Of a stretch of 64,000 nt of DNA, positions 27,310 to 36,361 are shown piece after piece. The notes beneath the pieces were generated by a model, which saw only the letters and a list, made by a program, of their open reading frames with translations, ran no database searches and was not told the DNA's origin. The DNA comes from Legionella jordanis (GTDB taxonomy: Bacteria; Pseudomonadota; Gammaproteobacteria; Legionellales; Legionellaceae): contig NZ_LR134383.1 of NCBI RefSeq assembly GCF_900637635.1, positions 1,705,501 through 1,769,500 on the forward strand, read 5' to 3'. A program made the position numbers and the translations under genes. The stretch's first letter is position 1. Each line of letters starts with the position of its first letter.

Positions 27310-28335
27310 TTATTTATCCTGAAAGCAGACATTAAGGGTGACTGCATGCTTTGCAGGAAGCCAGTGGCCATAGTCCTCTCCGTGCCAATGATTGGTTTCC
27401 CTAAGTTTTGCCTCTACAACCCCCGGATTAATGCTTCTGCGTTGAATCCAATCAGTACAACGTTTCATAACTTGTCTTTGAATTTGGCTGCGCATGAAAG
27501 CATAGTGTGAAGGATTCCACGCTTCATTTAAGTTATCCGAAAGATAGGGCTTCAATAAATGGCCCTCCTTATGCAGTTTATTGAATTGCCATTGATTTCC
27601 ATTCAAAACAAAAATAGGTGAAAGCTTGTGGGTACCAACTCTAACGGTACGGGTAAGATTCATATAAAATTTCCAGCCAGCATAATTGGCTGATAAGTCC
27701 GCATTCGAATAAACGCCATTAATCATCGTCCCTAAATAGGTCTGCTCGATAAATTGACCATAAAAAATAATAGCGGCTCGAGCTTGCTTAGGCGATTTTC
27801 CATGAGCGAGTAAATAGGAATAAATTTTATAGTAGCTATGACCCAACATAAAAAAATGACCTAATTTGTCCGTGCCAAAATAATAACCGTACATGTTTAT
27901 CGTAGGTGCAAGTCCAATCAGGGATACAGGAGACTGTGAAAAAACCAGCCAGTAAATGGTCTTCCAGGGCCAAATTTCCCTGTAGCGAAAGGGTTTTGCT
28001 TGGCTGTATAAATCTTCCCAACGAAACCAACGGGGAAAACCAGGTCCTGTTTTTTGATAAACCAAGTCGGCAAGATAGTCGCCTTTAAGACGCAATGCCA
28101 GTTTTGCAGCAGCATTTCGGCTCTGTTTGGATCTGGGCAGAAGCATCTGAATTTCAGCATTGGTTTGATTCATCACCTGTTTAAGAACTTGAACAAGTTG
28201 GTTGCTCGCATAAGGTCCAATGTCGGCCAGTTCAACAGGGGGAAGACTGAATTGATCAGTTTCTTCAGCCTGAGATTTTGTTGTCCAAACTATGCTAAAC
28301 ACTGTTAATAAGAACAACAGTCTTGCAAGAGCCAT
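27310..28335 (-). CDS. Exported protein with DKLGHF motif, unknown function
   Basis: Product of 341 residues from the ATG at 28335, chosen because AAGGAG lies upstream and a signal peptide follows at once (LARLLFLLTVFSIVWTTKSQA); the frame stays open for 35 further codons upstream. The central part has TDKLGHFFMLGHSYYKIYSY (156-174 region), then GQFIEQTYLGTMINGVYSNA, DLSANYAGWKFYMNLT. A D-K-x-G-H-F motif with nearby aromatic residues recalls small periplasmic or lipoprotein families such as YfiM/DUF2279, but this protein is much longer. Rich in Trp and Tyr. Probably periplasmic or membrane-associated; function unknown. Confidence 0.7.
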   Translation of the reverse strand: MALARLLFLLTVFSIVWTTKSQAEETDQFSLPPVELADIGPYASNQLVQVLKQVMNQTNAEIQMLLPRSKQSRNAAAKLALRLKGDYLADLVYQKTGPGFPRWFRWEDLYSQAKPFRYREIWPWKTIYWLVFSQSPVSLIGLAPTINMYGYYFGTDKLGHFFMLGHSYYKIYSYLLAHGKSPKQARAAIIFYGQFIEQTYLGTMINGVYSNADLSANYAGWKFYMNLTRTVRVGTHKLSPIFVLNGNQWQFNKLHKEGHLLKPYLSDNLNEAWNPSHYAFMRSQIQRQVMKRCTDWIQRRSINPGVVEAKLRETNHWHGEDYGHWLPAKHAVTLNVCFQDK

Positions 28336-28838
28336 ATCCCTTTTACTCCTTAAGCAGCTAAAACATACAATCCATTCTCCTACTCGCTTAAGATAGAGAA
28401 TATCACTTGCTGGTAGAATATTTGCTTTTACCAAAAGCACTCAACAACAAATTAGTGCTTTTCTTCTTTCATGCACTGTTCTGGATTGGGACTCGACAGT
28501 GCGGCATTTGGGTATTGAACCATGGATGTCCTGGCTAAGATGAAATTGCTAAAATCCATAAATAATTCTTTTCCCTTCGAACAACTTCCAATTTCCTGGT
28601 CATTACCCATTGTAATTCTTTCAAAGATAAGTGTTTTCAACAAATGAAGCCAAGCAGCAGTGAAATTTAGCTTAACAATGTACAAGACCACTTTCTACTG
28701 TATTTATCTTAATACTTTTTAATTACGGATTGAAATCTGCAGGAGGCATGTGGAAAAACAAAAACAACTGCCAAGCACAAAATAAACAGGTTAATTGAAT
28801 TAAATAGATGTATAATTCTAAATTTATAAACAAATAGA
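28336..28838. other. Long divergent intergenic region with few signals
   Basis: About 500 bases between the exported DKLGHF protein (minus) and an orphan gene (plus), strongly AT-rich on the right side. It contains one doubtful short minus-strand frame (28452-28610, separate entry). AGGAGGC at 28740-28746 is a perfect Shine-Dalgarno-like string, but the ATG after it is only one base away and opens a 16-codon frame. I see no hairpin terminator, tRNA or repeat. Confidence 0.5.
28452..28610 (-). CDS. Doubtful small protein (52 aa)
   Basis: Minus-strand frame from ATG at 28610 giving a 52-residue polar peptide (starts MGNDQEIGSCSKGKELF, ends EQCMKEEKH). A weak GAAAG precedes the start. No family recognised. 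It is listed because it is codirectional with the next gene and otherwise the region would be empty; it could equally be chance. Confidence 0.2.
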   Translation of the reverse strand: MGNDQEIGSCSKGKELFMDFSNFILARTSMVQYPNAALSSPNPEQCMKEEKH

Positions 28839-29513
28839 ATGATTAAATATCAAGTTCGAAATAATCAAGCCCTGGACTTTTTCAGCTCTGAAGAATTTAC
28901 AGATTGTAAGGACATCATCTTGCTCTCTCCACTCCATAACGCAAAAGCAAAGGAAATTTATTACAACGAGGCTGATTTCAATCAGATTCCTGCTTCCGCT
29001 GTAGAGCTCATCGATGAGTTGGATTTTTTTATTGTTCCTTTTGCAGCAATGGCTATTTTTAAAATTGGGGGTGGTGCATTCCATTATTTCTTGATACAAA
29101 AAGAATGCGTTGCCAATGAAAATTTTTATCGCATTTTACAAGCTCATGATCAAGAGTACTCACTTCAAGATTGGTTGCACACTGGCAGACAATGGACTAC
29201 ACCAGCAAAAGAACAATTTGGGAAAGGCCAATGGTTAATGCAAGAGCAAATAAAAGAATTCATCCAGAATTTAAAGAGCATTTGTAGTGGAGATGCAAAG
29301 GCTTATTACAATAATTTTGGTGCTCAGGCTACTATAAATGGAAACGTCTTTATGACTGTAAACCAGTTTTTAAAGAAACCGAATTGTCAGCAAAGCATTT
29401 CCGTGACAATCCAATTGGCTAACTCGGCCTTAGTCGAGAATAGCATTTTTACAAAGAACAATCTGGATGAACGATCGAATCATACCACTGAACTAAATAA
29501 TAAGTTTCTTTAA
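28839..29513 (+). CDS. Orphan protein of 224 aa, unknown function
   Basis: Soluble-looking protein, rich in Asn, Gln and Phe, encoded by noticeably AT-rich DNA. No signal peptide. A moderately hydrophobic stretch (ELIDELDFFIVPFAAMAIFK, about residues 57-76) is too acidic at its start for a clear membrane helix. The C-terminal 20 residues are polar (DERSNHTTELNNKFL). No ribosome site is obvious before the ATG. No family recognised; isolated composition and lack of partner genes are compatible with an effector or recently acquired gene. Confidence 0.55.
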   Translation: MIKYQVRNNQALDFFSSEEFTDCKDIILLSPLHNAKAKEIYYNEADFNQIPASAVELIDELDFFIVPFAAMAIFKIGGGAFHYFLIQKECVANENFYRILQAHDQEYSLQDWLHTGRQWTTPAKEQFGKGQWLMQEQIKEFIQNLKSICSGDAKAYYNNFGAQATINGNVFMTVNQFLKKPNCQQSISVTIQLANSALVENSIFTKNNLDERSNHTTELNNKFL

Positions 29514-29702
29514 TATTTCCTGCTGTGCAGTTAATTTAAAGAATTAGATTTACAGGAAGCCCGTTACCTTACAGAGCTTTTAAGCTGTTAACAGGCTTGT
29601 AGTAGGTTTCATGCACTAAACAAAGCCTGGAAGATTGTCTAAAGTATGACTTGTAAGCCATATTGATAATGAGTATAGTCTCCAACCTATCAGGAGTAAT
29701 TC

Positions 29703-30110
29703 ATGGTCAACAGCGTAATTAAATCAATGATTCAGCACGCAAATGAGGCTTTGATCAACGCCTATGCTCCCTATTCCAATTACAAAGTGGCTTCTTGCCT
29801 TTGTACAGAAGACGACCATTTGTTCGTTGGGGTCAATGTTGAGAATGCCTCTTATGGCTTAACCGTTTGCGCAGAAACAGCTGCCATTTGTCAAATGATT
29901 GCTGCCGGGAAAAAAACAATAAAAAGCCTTGTGCTACTTAATGATTCAAATGATTTCTGTTCACCTTGTGGCGCTTGTCGACAACGGATTTTTGAATTTT
30001 CAACGCCTGAGACTGTCATTTATTTTTGCAACAGCAAAGAGATTATAAAATCCGTGCACGTCGGCGAATTGTTACCGTATGCATTTAGTTTCAAACAGGA
30101 TAAGAAATGA
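29703..30110 (+). CDS. cdd: Cytidine deaminase
   Basis: Product of 135 residues, the short homotetrameric type. Zinc site motifs are CAETAAI (cysteine ligand form with catalytic Glu) and PCGACRQ; substrate contact NVENASYG is present. Converts cytidine and deoxycytidine to uridine and deoxyuridine. ATG at 29703 follows CAGGAG. Its stop overlaps the start of the next gene by four bases (ATGA), making a cdd-PNP-deoC salvage operon. Confidence 0.95.
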   Translation: MVNSVIKSMIQHANEALINAYAPYSNYKVASCLCTEDDHLFVGVNVENASYGLTVCAETAAICQMIAAGKKTIKSLVLLNDSNDFCSPCGACRQRIFEFSTPETVIYFCNSKEIIKSVHVGELLPYAFSFKQDKK

Positions 30111-30934
30111 TAACACCCAAAATCACTTCAGCGCATTTGGCTGCTGAACAAATTAAACAAGCAGCCCCAAATTTTAAACCCGTTATTGGCATTGTGTTAG
30201 GCTCTGGCTTAGGCAGCTTTGGCGAACAGCTTGAAGATGCGACAACCATCAGCTACGAACAATTACCTGGATTTCCTAAAGTCACTGTTCATGGGCATGG
30301 TGGGAAGCTCATTTTAGGCTACTTATCTGGAGTTGCCGTCGCCTGTCTGCAAGGACGAGCCCACAGCTATGAGGGCGACAACAACGAAGTGGTAAAGACT
30401 TATGTACGCACTTTAAAATTACTGGGTTGCGATTATTTTTTTGCCACCAACGCATCTGGATCGTTGCGAGAAGACGTCCCACCGGGCGAGTTGATGCTGA
30501 TTACTGATCACATTAACTTACAGCCTGGCAATCCGCTAGCAGGATTAAATGATGACGAATTTGGCCCGCGTTTTTTTCCTCTGGACAATGCTTATGATAT
30601 TGGGATGCGAGAAAAATTATTGCAAATTGCCCATCAGGAAAATATTGCTTTAAATCAAGGGGTGTATATTTCCGTTCTAGGCCCAAACTATGAAACGGCT
30701 GCCGAAATTAGAGCCTTCCGTATTTTAGGAGCCGATGCGGTGGGTATGTCGACTGTTCCAGAGGTGTTGGTAGCGAATCATTGTGGGATGAAAGTAGCTG
30801 TGATTGCTACAATCACCAACTATGCCACTGGTTTGGCTTGCACCAGCCACAGTCACGAGGCAGTTGTTGTCACCGCTTCGAAAGCGGCCGAAAAACTGAA
30901 TCGTTTGCTCAAGCAATTTATCGCGAGTTTGTAA
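30107..30934 (+). CDS. Purine-nucleoside phosphorylase, trimeric class
   Basis: Product of 275 residues. Family motifs are GIVLGSGLGSFGE (phosphate loop), HGHGGKLILGYLSG, QGRAHSYEG, NASGSLRED, YETAAEIRA (purine-contacting Glu) and GMSTVPEVLVANHCGMKVAV. The residue reading TNYATG corresponds to the Asn that binds 6-oxopurines, so inosine and guanosine are likely substrates. Splits purine nucleosides with phosphate into base and (deoxy)ribose 1-phosphate. Overlaps cdd by four bases and deoC by one base. punA or xapA are possible symbols. Confidence 0.93.
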   Translation: MITPKITSAHLAAEQIKQAAPNFKPVIGIVLGSGLGSFGEQLEDATTISYEQLPGFPKVTVHGHGGKLILGYLSGVAVACLQGRAHSYEGDNNEVVKTYVRTLKLLGCDYFFATNASGSLREDVPPGELMLITDHINLQPGNPLAGLNDDEFGPRFFPLDNAYDIGMREKLLQIAHQENIALNQGVYISVLGPNYETAAEIRAFRILGADAVGMSTVPEVLVANHCGMKVAVIATITNYATGLACTSHSHEAVVVTASKAAEKLNRLLKQFIASL

Positions 30935-31692
30935 TGAGCCTGGAAGCTGAATTTTTAACAGCTCTTAGCGATTTCAATGAAAACAACTGGAATGGCGATG
31001 CTTTAACAGCAAAAGCCATCTCAGTAATGGATTTAACTTTGCTTGAGGAACAAGCCAGTCGGACAGAAATACAAGCACTTTGCGAGAAAGCCAACTTCTC
31101 GCAAGTCGCAGCCATCTGCATATTCCCCCACCATTTAAGTTTTTTAAACGCCACTAACCCAGTTAAAGTAGCTACAGTTATAAATTTTCCGGGTGGGAAT
31201 AGTGAGATACAAGAGGTGTTTACAAGTCTCGATGAGGTTCTCAACCAGGCTAAGATAGATGAAATTGATTATGTTTTTCCTTATCAAGCCTATCTGGAAG
31301 GTCATCAACAATTAGCTTTATCGCACTGTCTGCAGGTTTACAAATATTGTCAACAGCAGCAATTAACACTCAAGGTCATTCTTGAAACAGGGGCTTGGCC
31401 CAATCTAGAATCACTCCATCTGGTCTGCGCTAAACTGATTGAGCAAGGTTGTGATTTTCTTAAAACATCAACCGGGAAAACAGGCAAAGGAGCAACGCCT
31501 TCAGCCGCTTTTGCGATTTTAAAAGCCATAAAGGAAAGCAATAGCAACTGCGGCTTTAAAGTATCAGGCGGGATTAGACAACCAGAACAAGCCTTTACCT
31601 ATATGCGTATGGCAGAATGGGTAATCGGGCGAACACTGGATAAATCCTGGTTTCGAATAGGAGCCAGTAGTTTACTGGATAAATTAATTTAA
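30934..31692 (+). CDS. deoC: Deoxyribose-phosphate aldolase
   Basis: Product of 252 residues from the ATG at 30934, which shares a base with the preceding stop (TAATG). The Schiff-base lysine is in DFLKTSTGKTGKGATP. Other conserved parts are MDLTLLEEQ near residue 32 (Asp next to the usual Asp-Thr site) and KVSGGIRQPEQA. It splits deoxyribose 5-phosphate into glyceraldehyde 3-phosphate and acetaldehyde, feeding nucleoside carbon to glycolysis. No phosphopentomutase (deoB) is next to it, so that step must be encoded elsewhere. Confidence 0.92.
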   Translation: MSLEAEFLTALSDFNENNWNGDALTAKAISVMDLTLLEEQASRTEIQALCEKANFSQVAAICIFPHHLSFLNATNPVKVATVINFPGGNSEIQEVFTSLDEVLNQAKIDEIDYVFPYQAYLEGHQQLALSHCLQVYKYCQQQQLTLKVILETGAWPNLESLHLVCAKLIEQGCDFLKTSTGKTGKGATPSAAFAILKAIKESNSNCGFKVSGGIRQPEQAFTYMRMAEWVIGRTLDKSWFRIGASSLLDKLI

Positions 31693-31708
31693 GCCGCTTT
31701 GATACTAT

Positions 31709-32554
31709 CTAGTTCCACCTGGATAAAACAATGCCTGACCACATCAACAAACCATAATAATTATTGCTTAGAAAGGCTTTAAAACAATCTTGTGATTTAC
31801 GATTGGCTAGTAATTTCTGTTGAAGCAATAAATTAAATGAGGCCAGTAGCCAACAACACCAAAAGAATCCTGATGCCAAATCCAGCGCCAAGGGCAACCA
31901 CAGCAAATGGAACAAAACTTGTAAAAGACCAATCACTAACCGATCGTACGAGGCAAACAAAATAGCAGTGGACTTAACCCCTATTTTTAAATCATCCTCA
32001 CGGTCTACCATGGCATATTCGGTGTCATAGGCTATTATCCACAAAGCATTTATCAACATTAACAGCCACATTGTTTTATCGAGTGATTGGTTAGAGGCTG
32101 CATAAACCATAGGTATGCCCATAGAAAAGGCAATGCTTAAAACAAGCTGAGGACTTTGCAAAAAACGTTTGCAAAAGGGATATAGGATGGTAATAAAAAC
32201 TGCTATCAAAGCGTAATAGAAGCATTCTTTTGGCAGCTGGGTTAGAACCACTAATGATCCTAAAAGTAGAACAAAAAGTATGGCCAGGGCTTCTTGCAAA
32301 CTCAGCTGCCCCGAAGTGAGAGGCCTATTTTTTGTTCTTTGAACGTGTCGATCGATATTTCTATCCGCGATATCGTTCATTACACAACCAGCAGCTCTCA
32401 TAAGAGTTGTACCGAGAAAAAAAAGTCCGACTAGCGTCTTTGATGGTTGTCCCGCATTAGCCAGCCACAGTGCCCAAGCAGTTGGCCACCAAAGCAAGAG
32501 GATACCAATGGGTTTATCAAAACGCATTAATGAGAGATAAGCACGCCAATTCAC
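31709..32554 (-). CDS. ubiA: 4-hydroxybenzoate octaprenyltransferase
   Basis: Integral membrane prenyltransferase of 281 residues with eight or nine helices. Two Asp-rich motifs bind the Mg-diphosphate: NDIADRNID and YDTEYAMVDREDD. Attaches the polyprenyl tail to 4-hydroxybenzoate in ubiquinone synthesis. The start is GTG at 32554, overlapping the ubiC stop by four bases (GTGA), and the N-terminus WRAYLSLMRFDKPIGILLLW is standard for UbiA. Confidence 0.95.
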   Translation of the reverse strand: MNWRAYLSLMRFDKPIGILLLWWPTAWALWLANAGQPSKTLVGLFFLGTTLMRAAGCVMNDIADRNIDRHVQRTKNRPLTSGQLSLQEALAILFVLLLGSLVVLTQLPKECFYYALIAVFITILYPFCKRFLQSPQLVLSIAFSMGIPMVYAASNQSLDKTMWLLMLINALWIIAYDTEYAMVDREDDLKIGVKSTAILFASYDRLVIGLLQVLFHLLWLPLALDLASGFFWCCWLLASFNLLLQQKLLANRKSQDCFKAFLSNNYYGLLMWSGIVLSRWN

Positions 32555-33135
32555 TGTTTGATCCTCAAAAGTTCGGGTAGAAAAATTTCAACCAAATAAA
32601 AAGGGTTACCTTGTTTGAGAGTAAATACAGAAAATCTGGCCCAGAACTTGGCACCAGGTTCTGAATGGATCTTAGTAAGCCAATAATACTCCAATGAGAG
32701 GAAATCAATCGAATAATGGTGCACATGTTTGCGCCTTACCTCGGAATTATTAAAAACAATCACTCCGAGTGATTCCTGTTTTAGGCGAGCAAACAATTCC
32801 GGATTATTACGGTGACTTGATTCAGGAATAATAGTTCTTGCATACCAACAGGGCCTATTTGCGGAAGACATTAGAATTTCACGATGAAATACAAGATCAT
32901 CATTCACTAGGCCTAAAGTAAATTTATCCCACCAGGTGACTGCTCTCCACTCTTGTTTGAGTACAAGCAAATTGGCTTGCCCTGTTTCTTCTTTCAATTT
33001 ATCCGTTAAAGAGTATGGATGGGTAAGCCAAGGTAATAAAGAAGTCGGAGGTTGATGAATATTCGGTAGTAAACTCTCTAAATCAGAATGCATGATAGAA
33101 CAGACAGCTAAAATAGCCATCATTATATCATTCAC
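32551..33135 (-). CDS. ubiC: Chorismate lyase
   Basis: Up to 194 residues from GTG at 33135; ATG codons at 33123, 33120 and 33093 are alternatives, and the last gives a size closer to the 165-residue E. coli enzyme. Conserved are HREILMSSANRPCWYARTII (Arg residues holding the carboxylates), LGVIVFNNSEVRRK and the C-terminal VEIFLPELL with the catalytic-site Glu. Removes pyruvate from chorismate to give 4-hydroxybenzoate, the substrate of the following ubiA. Confidence 0.88.
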   Translation of the reverse strand: MNDIMMAILAVCSIMHSDLESLLPNIHQPPTSLLPWLTHPYSLTDKLKEETGQANLLVLKQEWRAVTWWDKFTLGLVNDDLVFHREILMSSANRPCWYARTIIPESSHRNNPELFARLKQESLGVIVFNNSEVRRKHVHHYSIDFLSLEYYWLTKIHSEPGAKFWARFSVFTLKQGNPFYLVEIFLPELLRIKQ

Positions 33136-33187
33136 CCGTAGAAAGAACTAACCAGGTATTGCAAATCTCAACTTCCCTCCTCTTATG

Positions 33188-33256
33188 AAGAGAACTTGGC
33201 TTCTCTTAAGTGAATATAAGCTTGTGCACTCCATATTTGCAATTTCATGGAGTGCA
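33188..33256 (-). terminator. Two hairpins between the sugar-transport operon and ubiC
   Basis: A 10-base-pair perfect stem (TGCACTCCAT 33225-33234 with ATGGAGTGCA 33247-33256, 12-base loop) and a 7-pair stem (AAGAGAA 33188-33194 with TTCTCTT 33201-33207). Both lie downstream of the Entner-Doudoroff operon on the minus strand and before ubiC. No T-run follows either, so termination is likely rather than certain. Confidence 0.5.
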
Positions 33257-33292
33257 ATCACTGTTCCCCACAGTCACATCAGACATTTTGGA

Positions 33293-34717
33293 TTAAGCCA
33301 AACCAGGCTGTTCTGCTGAAACACGCAAGTTGTCTTCTTCTCTTCCCAAAAAACGCAGATCCTTTCCACTCATAAGGTAATTCTCAATGGCCTCAAGACT
33401 AATATTTTTGGTTTCTGGCATATAGAAGTATGTCCAAATCAGGCCAAAGAAACAAATCATTGCATATAAGGCAAACGTCAGTTCAATTCCAAAATAATGA
33501 TGCAAAATGGGAAAAGTAAATACTGTAACTGTATTAAATCCCCAATTGCTTAAGGAAGACATTCCCATACCAATACCGCGAACCCGTAAAGGAAAAATTT
33601 CTGACATGGCAATGTGGGGCACGGGGCCAATGCTGATGGCAAAAGAAAAAATGTAAACGGTAAGACAAAGTACCGATAAATAGGTTAATAAGCCTGCTTG
33701 ATAAAAGGAGAAAATGCTCAAGCTCAGTAAACTGATAGACGCACCTGTAAAGCCGATAAGCAGTAATTTTCTGCGGCCTAGGCGATCAACGTAGAAAACA
33801 GCTGCTATGGTAACTAATAAATTAATGATACCTATACCCATGGTCGCCAGCATTTGTCCAACCGCATTGTTAAAGCCCAAATTTTTGAAAATTTCAGGGG
33901 CAAAGTAAATAATGACATTGATCCCACTTAATTGCTGCAGACAAAATAAAGCCATTCCTAATGATAATACCGGCAAAAGCGGCTTTTTAAATAAGCTTCT
34001 CCAATGATTTCCCGCCGGTTCATTGGCAAGTGTATTTTTAATTTCACAGAATTCCTGTTGTATATTCTGATTTTTACGCAGTCGTTTTAAAGCTTTTTCC
34101 GCAGCCTCTTCCCTGCCAACACTCATTAACCATCTTGGTGATTCGGGTAAAAAGAAGATGCCGAAAATTAAAATAAGTGAAGGAATGGCACTTGAGGCAA
34201 ACATGACCCGCCATGCTTGATGTTCGATAAGTAAATAATTGGCTGAATAGGCACAAACAATTCCAATGGTAATCGCCAGCTGATATATAGCGACCATGGC
34301 ACCACGTTGCTGCATTGCGGCACTCTCTGCTAAATAAAGAGGAGTTGTCACTGCTGCCGTACCAATGGCCAAACCTAAGACAAAACGAGCCATAATGAGC
34401 AACCATTCTGCATCAGCCATAGCTGTTCCCAGAGAACCAAGAAGAAACAATAGACCCGCCCAGAACAACAAGGGCCGTCTACCAAAATGTTTTATGAAGC
34501 GTGATGCAATGAATGCTCCAATTAATGTAGAACCAATTAAAGCACCAAAGGGTAAAGCGGAGGCGATTAACCCCACATCCGTATGATTTAGATTAAAATA
34601 ATTACGTATTAAACCTAAAGAACCGGCAATAATCCCTTCGTCATACCCAAATAAAAATCCCGTTACTGATCCAATGATCGCTACTAACCATGCCATATTA
34701 AATCCCTGTAATATCAT
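33293..34717 (-). CDS. Sugar:proton symporter of the MFS sugar porter family
   Basis: Product of 474 residues with 12 predicted helices. Sugar-porter signatures are GFLFGYDEGIIAGSLG, HFGRRPLLFW, PLYLAESAAMQQRG, FLPESPRWL, QQLSGINVIIYFAPEIF, DRLGRRKLL and PETKNISLE. Most likely imports glucose or a related hexose. Its ATG overlaps the eda stop (ATGA); a second ATG at 34696 is possible. It is the last gene of the zwf-to-transporter operon, which in L. pneumophila includes a transporter called ywtG at the same place. Confidence 0.92.
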   Translation of the reverse strand: MILQGFNMAWLVAIIGSVTGFLFGYDEGIIAGSLGLIRNYFNLNHTDVGLIASALPFGALIGSTLIGAFIASRFIKHFGRRPLLFWAGLLFLLGSLGTAMADAEWLLIMARFVLGLAIGTAAVTTPLYLAESAAMQQRGAMVAIYQLAITIGIVCAYSANYLLIEHQAWRVMFASSAIPSLILIFGIFFLPESPRWLMSVGREEAAEKALKRLRKNQNIQQEFCEIKNTLANEPAGNHWRSLFKKPLLPVLSLGMALFCLQQLSGINVIIYFAPEIFKNLGFNNAVGQMLATMGIGIINLLVTIAAVFYVDRLGRRKLLLIGFTGASISLLSLSIFSFYQAGLLTYLSVLCLTVYIFSFAISIGPVPHIAMSEIFPLRVRGIGMGMSSLSNWGFNTVTVFTFPILHHYFGIELTFALYAMICFFGLIWTYFYMPETKNISLEAIENYLMSGKDLRFLGREEDNLRVSAEQPGLA

Positions 34718-35367
34718 TCAATTGAAAGTGCTTCCCGGTTTGCAGCCAAAGCCAATTCTGTGATTCGTTGCCAAGATTTTTGCTGGACAAGCGTCTTTGG
34801 GAGCATCCACGTTCCACCAACACAGGCTACATTAGCTAAACTCAAATAGTCCAGATAATTATTCTCATTAATTCCACCTGTGGCACAAAATTGCAGTTGT
34901 GGCAAAGGGCCTTGAATGGCCTTAAGCATACCTAATCCACCAACGTATTCTGCCGGAAAAAATTTAAAGTGATCATAGCCCAGGCCGAATCCTTCCATCA
35001 TTTCAGAAAGGCTTGCTGCGGCAGGAACGTAAGCAATTTCTGCGTTTAAGCCCGCTTTGAGTAAATCCTGTGTAAGCCCAGGGCTAATTGCAAATTGGGC
35101 ACCAGCTCCAATGCAATTATTCAGTTGCGAAGGGTTCAGCACCGTACCTGCACCAATAAGAACATCAGGCAACTCCTGTCTTAATAAGCCAATGGCCTTA
35201 TAAGCGACAGGAGTTCTAAGTGTAATCTCTAAAACCTTCATCCCACCCTCAACTAAAGCGCGGGCTAATGGCAATGCGTCAGCCAAATCCTCAAGGACAA
35301 TAACAGGAATGATTGGGCTTAAAGAAAATAAGTCCTTCGGTTTTATATTCCAATGATCAATGGACAT
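34714..35367 (-). CDS. eda: KDPG/KHG aldolase
   Basis: Product of 217 residues, a TIM barrel. Key sites: Glu in VLEITLRTPVAYKAI, IGAGTVLN, and the Schiff-base Lys in DHFKFFPAEYVGG. Splits 2-keto-3-deoxy-6-phosphogluconate into pyruvate and glyceraldehyde 3-phosphate, the last step of the Entner-Doudoroff pathway. GGGAG precedes the ATG. Overlaps glk by eleven bases. Confidence 0.95.
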   Translation of the reverse strand: MSIDHWNIKPKDLFSLSPIIPVIVLEDLADALPLARALVEGGMKVLEITLRTPVAYKAIGLLRQELPDVLIGAGTVLNPSQLNNCIGAGAQFAISPGLTQDLLKAGLNAEIAYVPAAASLSEMMEGFGLGYDHFKFFPAEYVGGLGMLKAIQGPLPQLQFCATGGINENNYLDYLSLANVACVGGTWMLPKTLVQQKSWQRITELALAANREALSIE

Positions 35368-36361
35368 AATGCTCCCTCGCCATGTTTTGTTTTAAGTACT
35401 GCGCAGCGCCAATCAGTCCCGGTTGTTCGGTAACTACGACAAAACTAGCAATTTGTTGATTAAATAAACTGGATCGTCCTTTTGCTTCAAATCGTGCACG
35501 AAATTCACTTTCTTTCGCAAATGTGATTAGCTTAGGAACAATTCCCCCTGCGATATACACTCCCCCGAAAGCACCCAAAGACAAGGCCAAGTCTCCAGCC
35601 AGAGAGCCTAAAGTGGCAAAAAATTGCCTTACGGAGGCAGCGGCCAAGTCACATTGGCCGCTCAGGGCTAAATGGGAAATTTCGGCAGCAGTAGCTGCAG
35701 GAATTTTTTTGTGATGATAGGCGGCAAGAGCTAAATAAATGTTCTCCAAGCCAGGTCCTGATAACAACCGTTCACATGAAACATGACCGTATTGCTCAGT
35801 CAAAAAGCGCTGGATAAACCATTCCTGCTCGTTTTGGGCAGCAAAACTAACATGTCCGCCCTCGCCTGCCAAAGCAATGAAATTATTCTCATTAGGAATC
35901 AGATGAGCCACACCCAAGCCCGTACCGGCACCCAGGACAACCATGGCTTTCTCCAAATTAACCAAACCACGGCCAATTTGTATTTTTTCAGAGTCTTTGA
36001 GCACAGGTAAGCTCATCGCAATTGCGGCAAAATCATTAATCACTTGCAAATGCGCCAGAGCCAGACGCTCTTTCATTTCAGCAAGAGAAAATTCCCAATG
36101 AAAATTAGTCATGCGAATAAAATCATCGGTTATTGGACAAGCTATAGCAATAGCAACGTGTTTTATTTCTTCCAGTTGCTGAGTTTTTTGATAGAACAAC
36201 AGCGCTTCCTGCAAAGATGGAAAATTCGCGCAGGCATAGATAGCCATTCTATTAAAGGTGAACGTGTGCAAATCAACACAGCAAAAACGGGCATTGGTGC
36301 CGCCAATATCAGCTACAATGGCATAACGCTGTTCATCAAACAGGTGCGGCTGAAAATTCAT
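35357..36361 (-). CDS. glk: Glucokinase
   Basis: Product of 334 residues, bacterial ROK-distinct Glk type. ATP-binding [13 protein letters not shown] at residues 19-31, the glucose-site segment VINDFAAIA, second phosphate motif [11 protein letters not shown] and GEGGHVSFA. Phosphorylates free glucose to glucose 6-phosphate for Zwf, matching a proton symporter rather than a PTS. Overlaps edd by 26 bases; GAGGA before the ATG. Confidence 0.94.
   Translation of the reverse strand: MNFQPHLFDEQRYAIVADIGGTNARFCCVDLHTFTFNRMAIYACANFPSLQEALLFYQKTQQLEEIKHVAIAIACPITDDFIRMTNFHWEFSLAEMKERLALAHLQVINDFAAIAMSLPVLKDSEKIQIGRGLVNLEKAMVVLGAGTGLGVAHLIPNENNFIALAGEGGHVSFAAQNEQEWFIQRFLTEQYGHVSCERLLSGPGLENIYLALAAYHHKKIPAATAAEISHLALSGQCDLAAASVRQFFATLGSLAGDLALSLGAFGGVYIAGGIVPKLITFAKESEFRARFEAKGRSSLFNQQIASFVVVTEQPGLIGAAQYLKQNMAREHYVH

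Noticed and set aside
28747-28797. Short 16-codon frame after a perfect AGGAGG
   Set aside because: The Shine-Dalgarno string is only one base from the ATG, too close for initiation, and the peptide is polar and Asn-rich.
28800-28838. PmrA-like TTAAT repeats upstream of the 224-aa orphan
   Set aside because: Repeats are present but the spacing is wrong for a PmrA box and the region is AT-rich enough to give them by chance.
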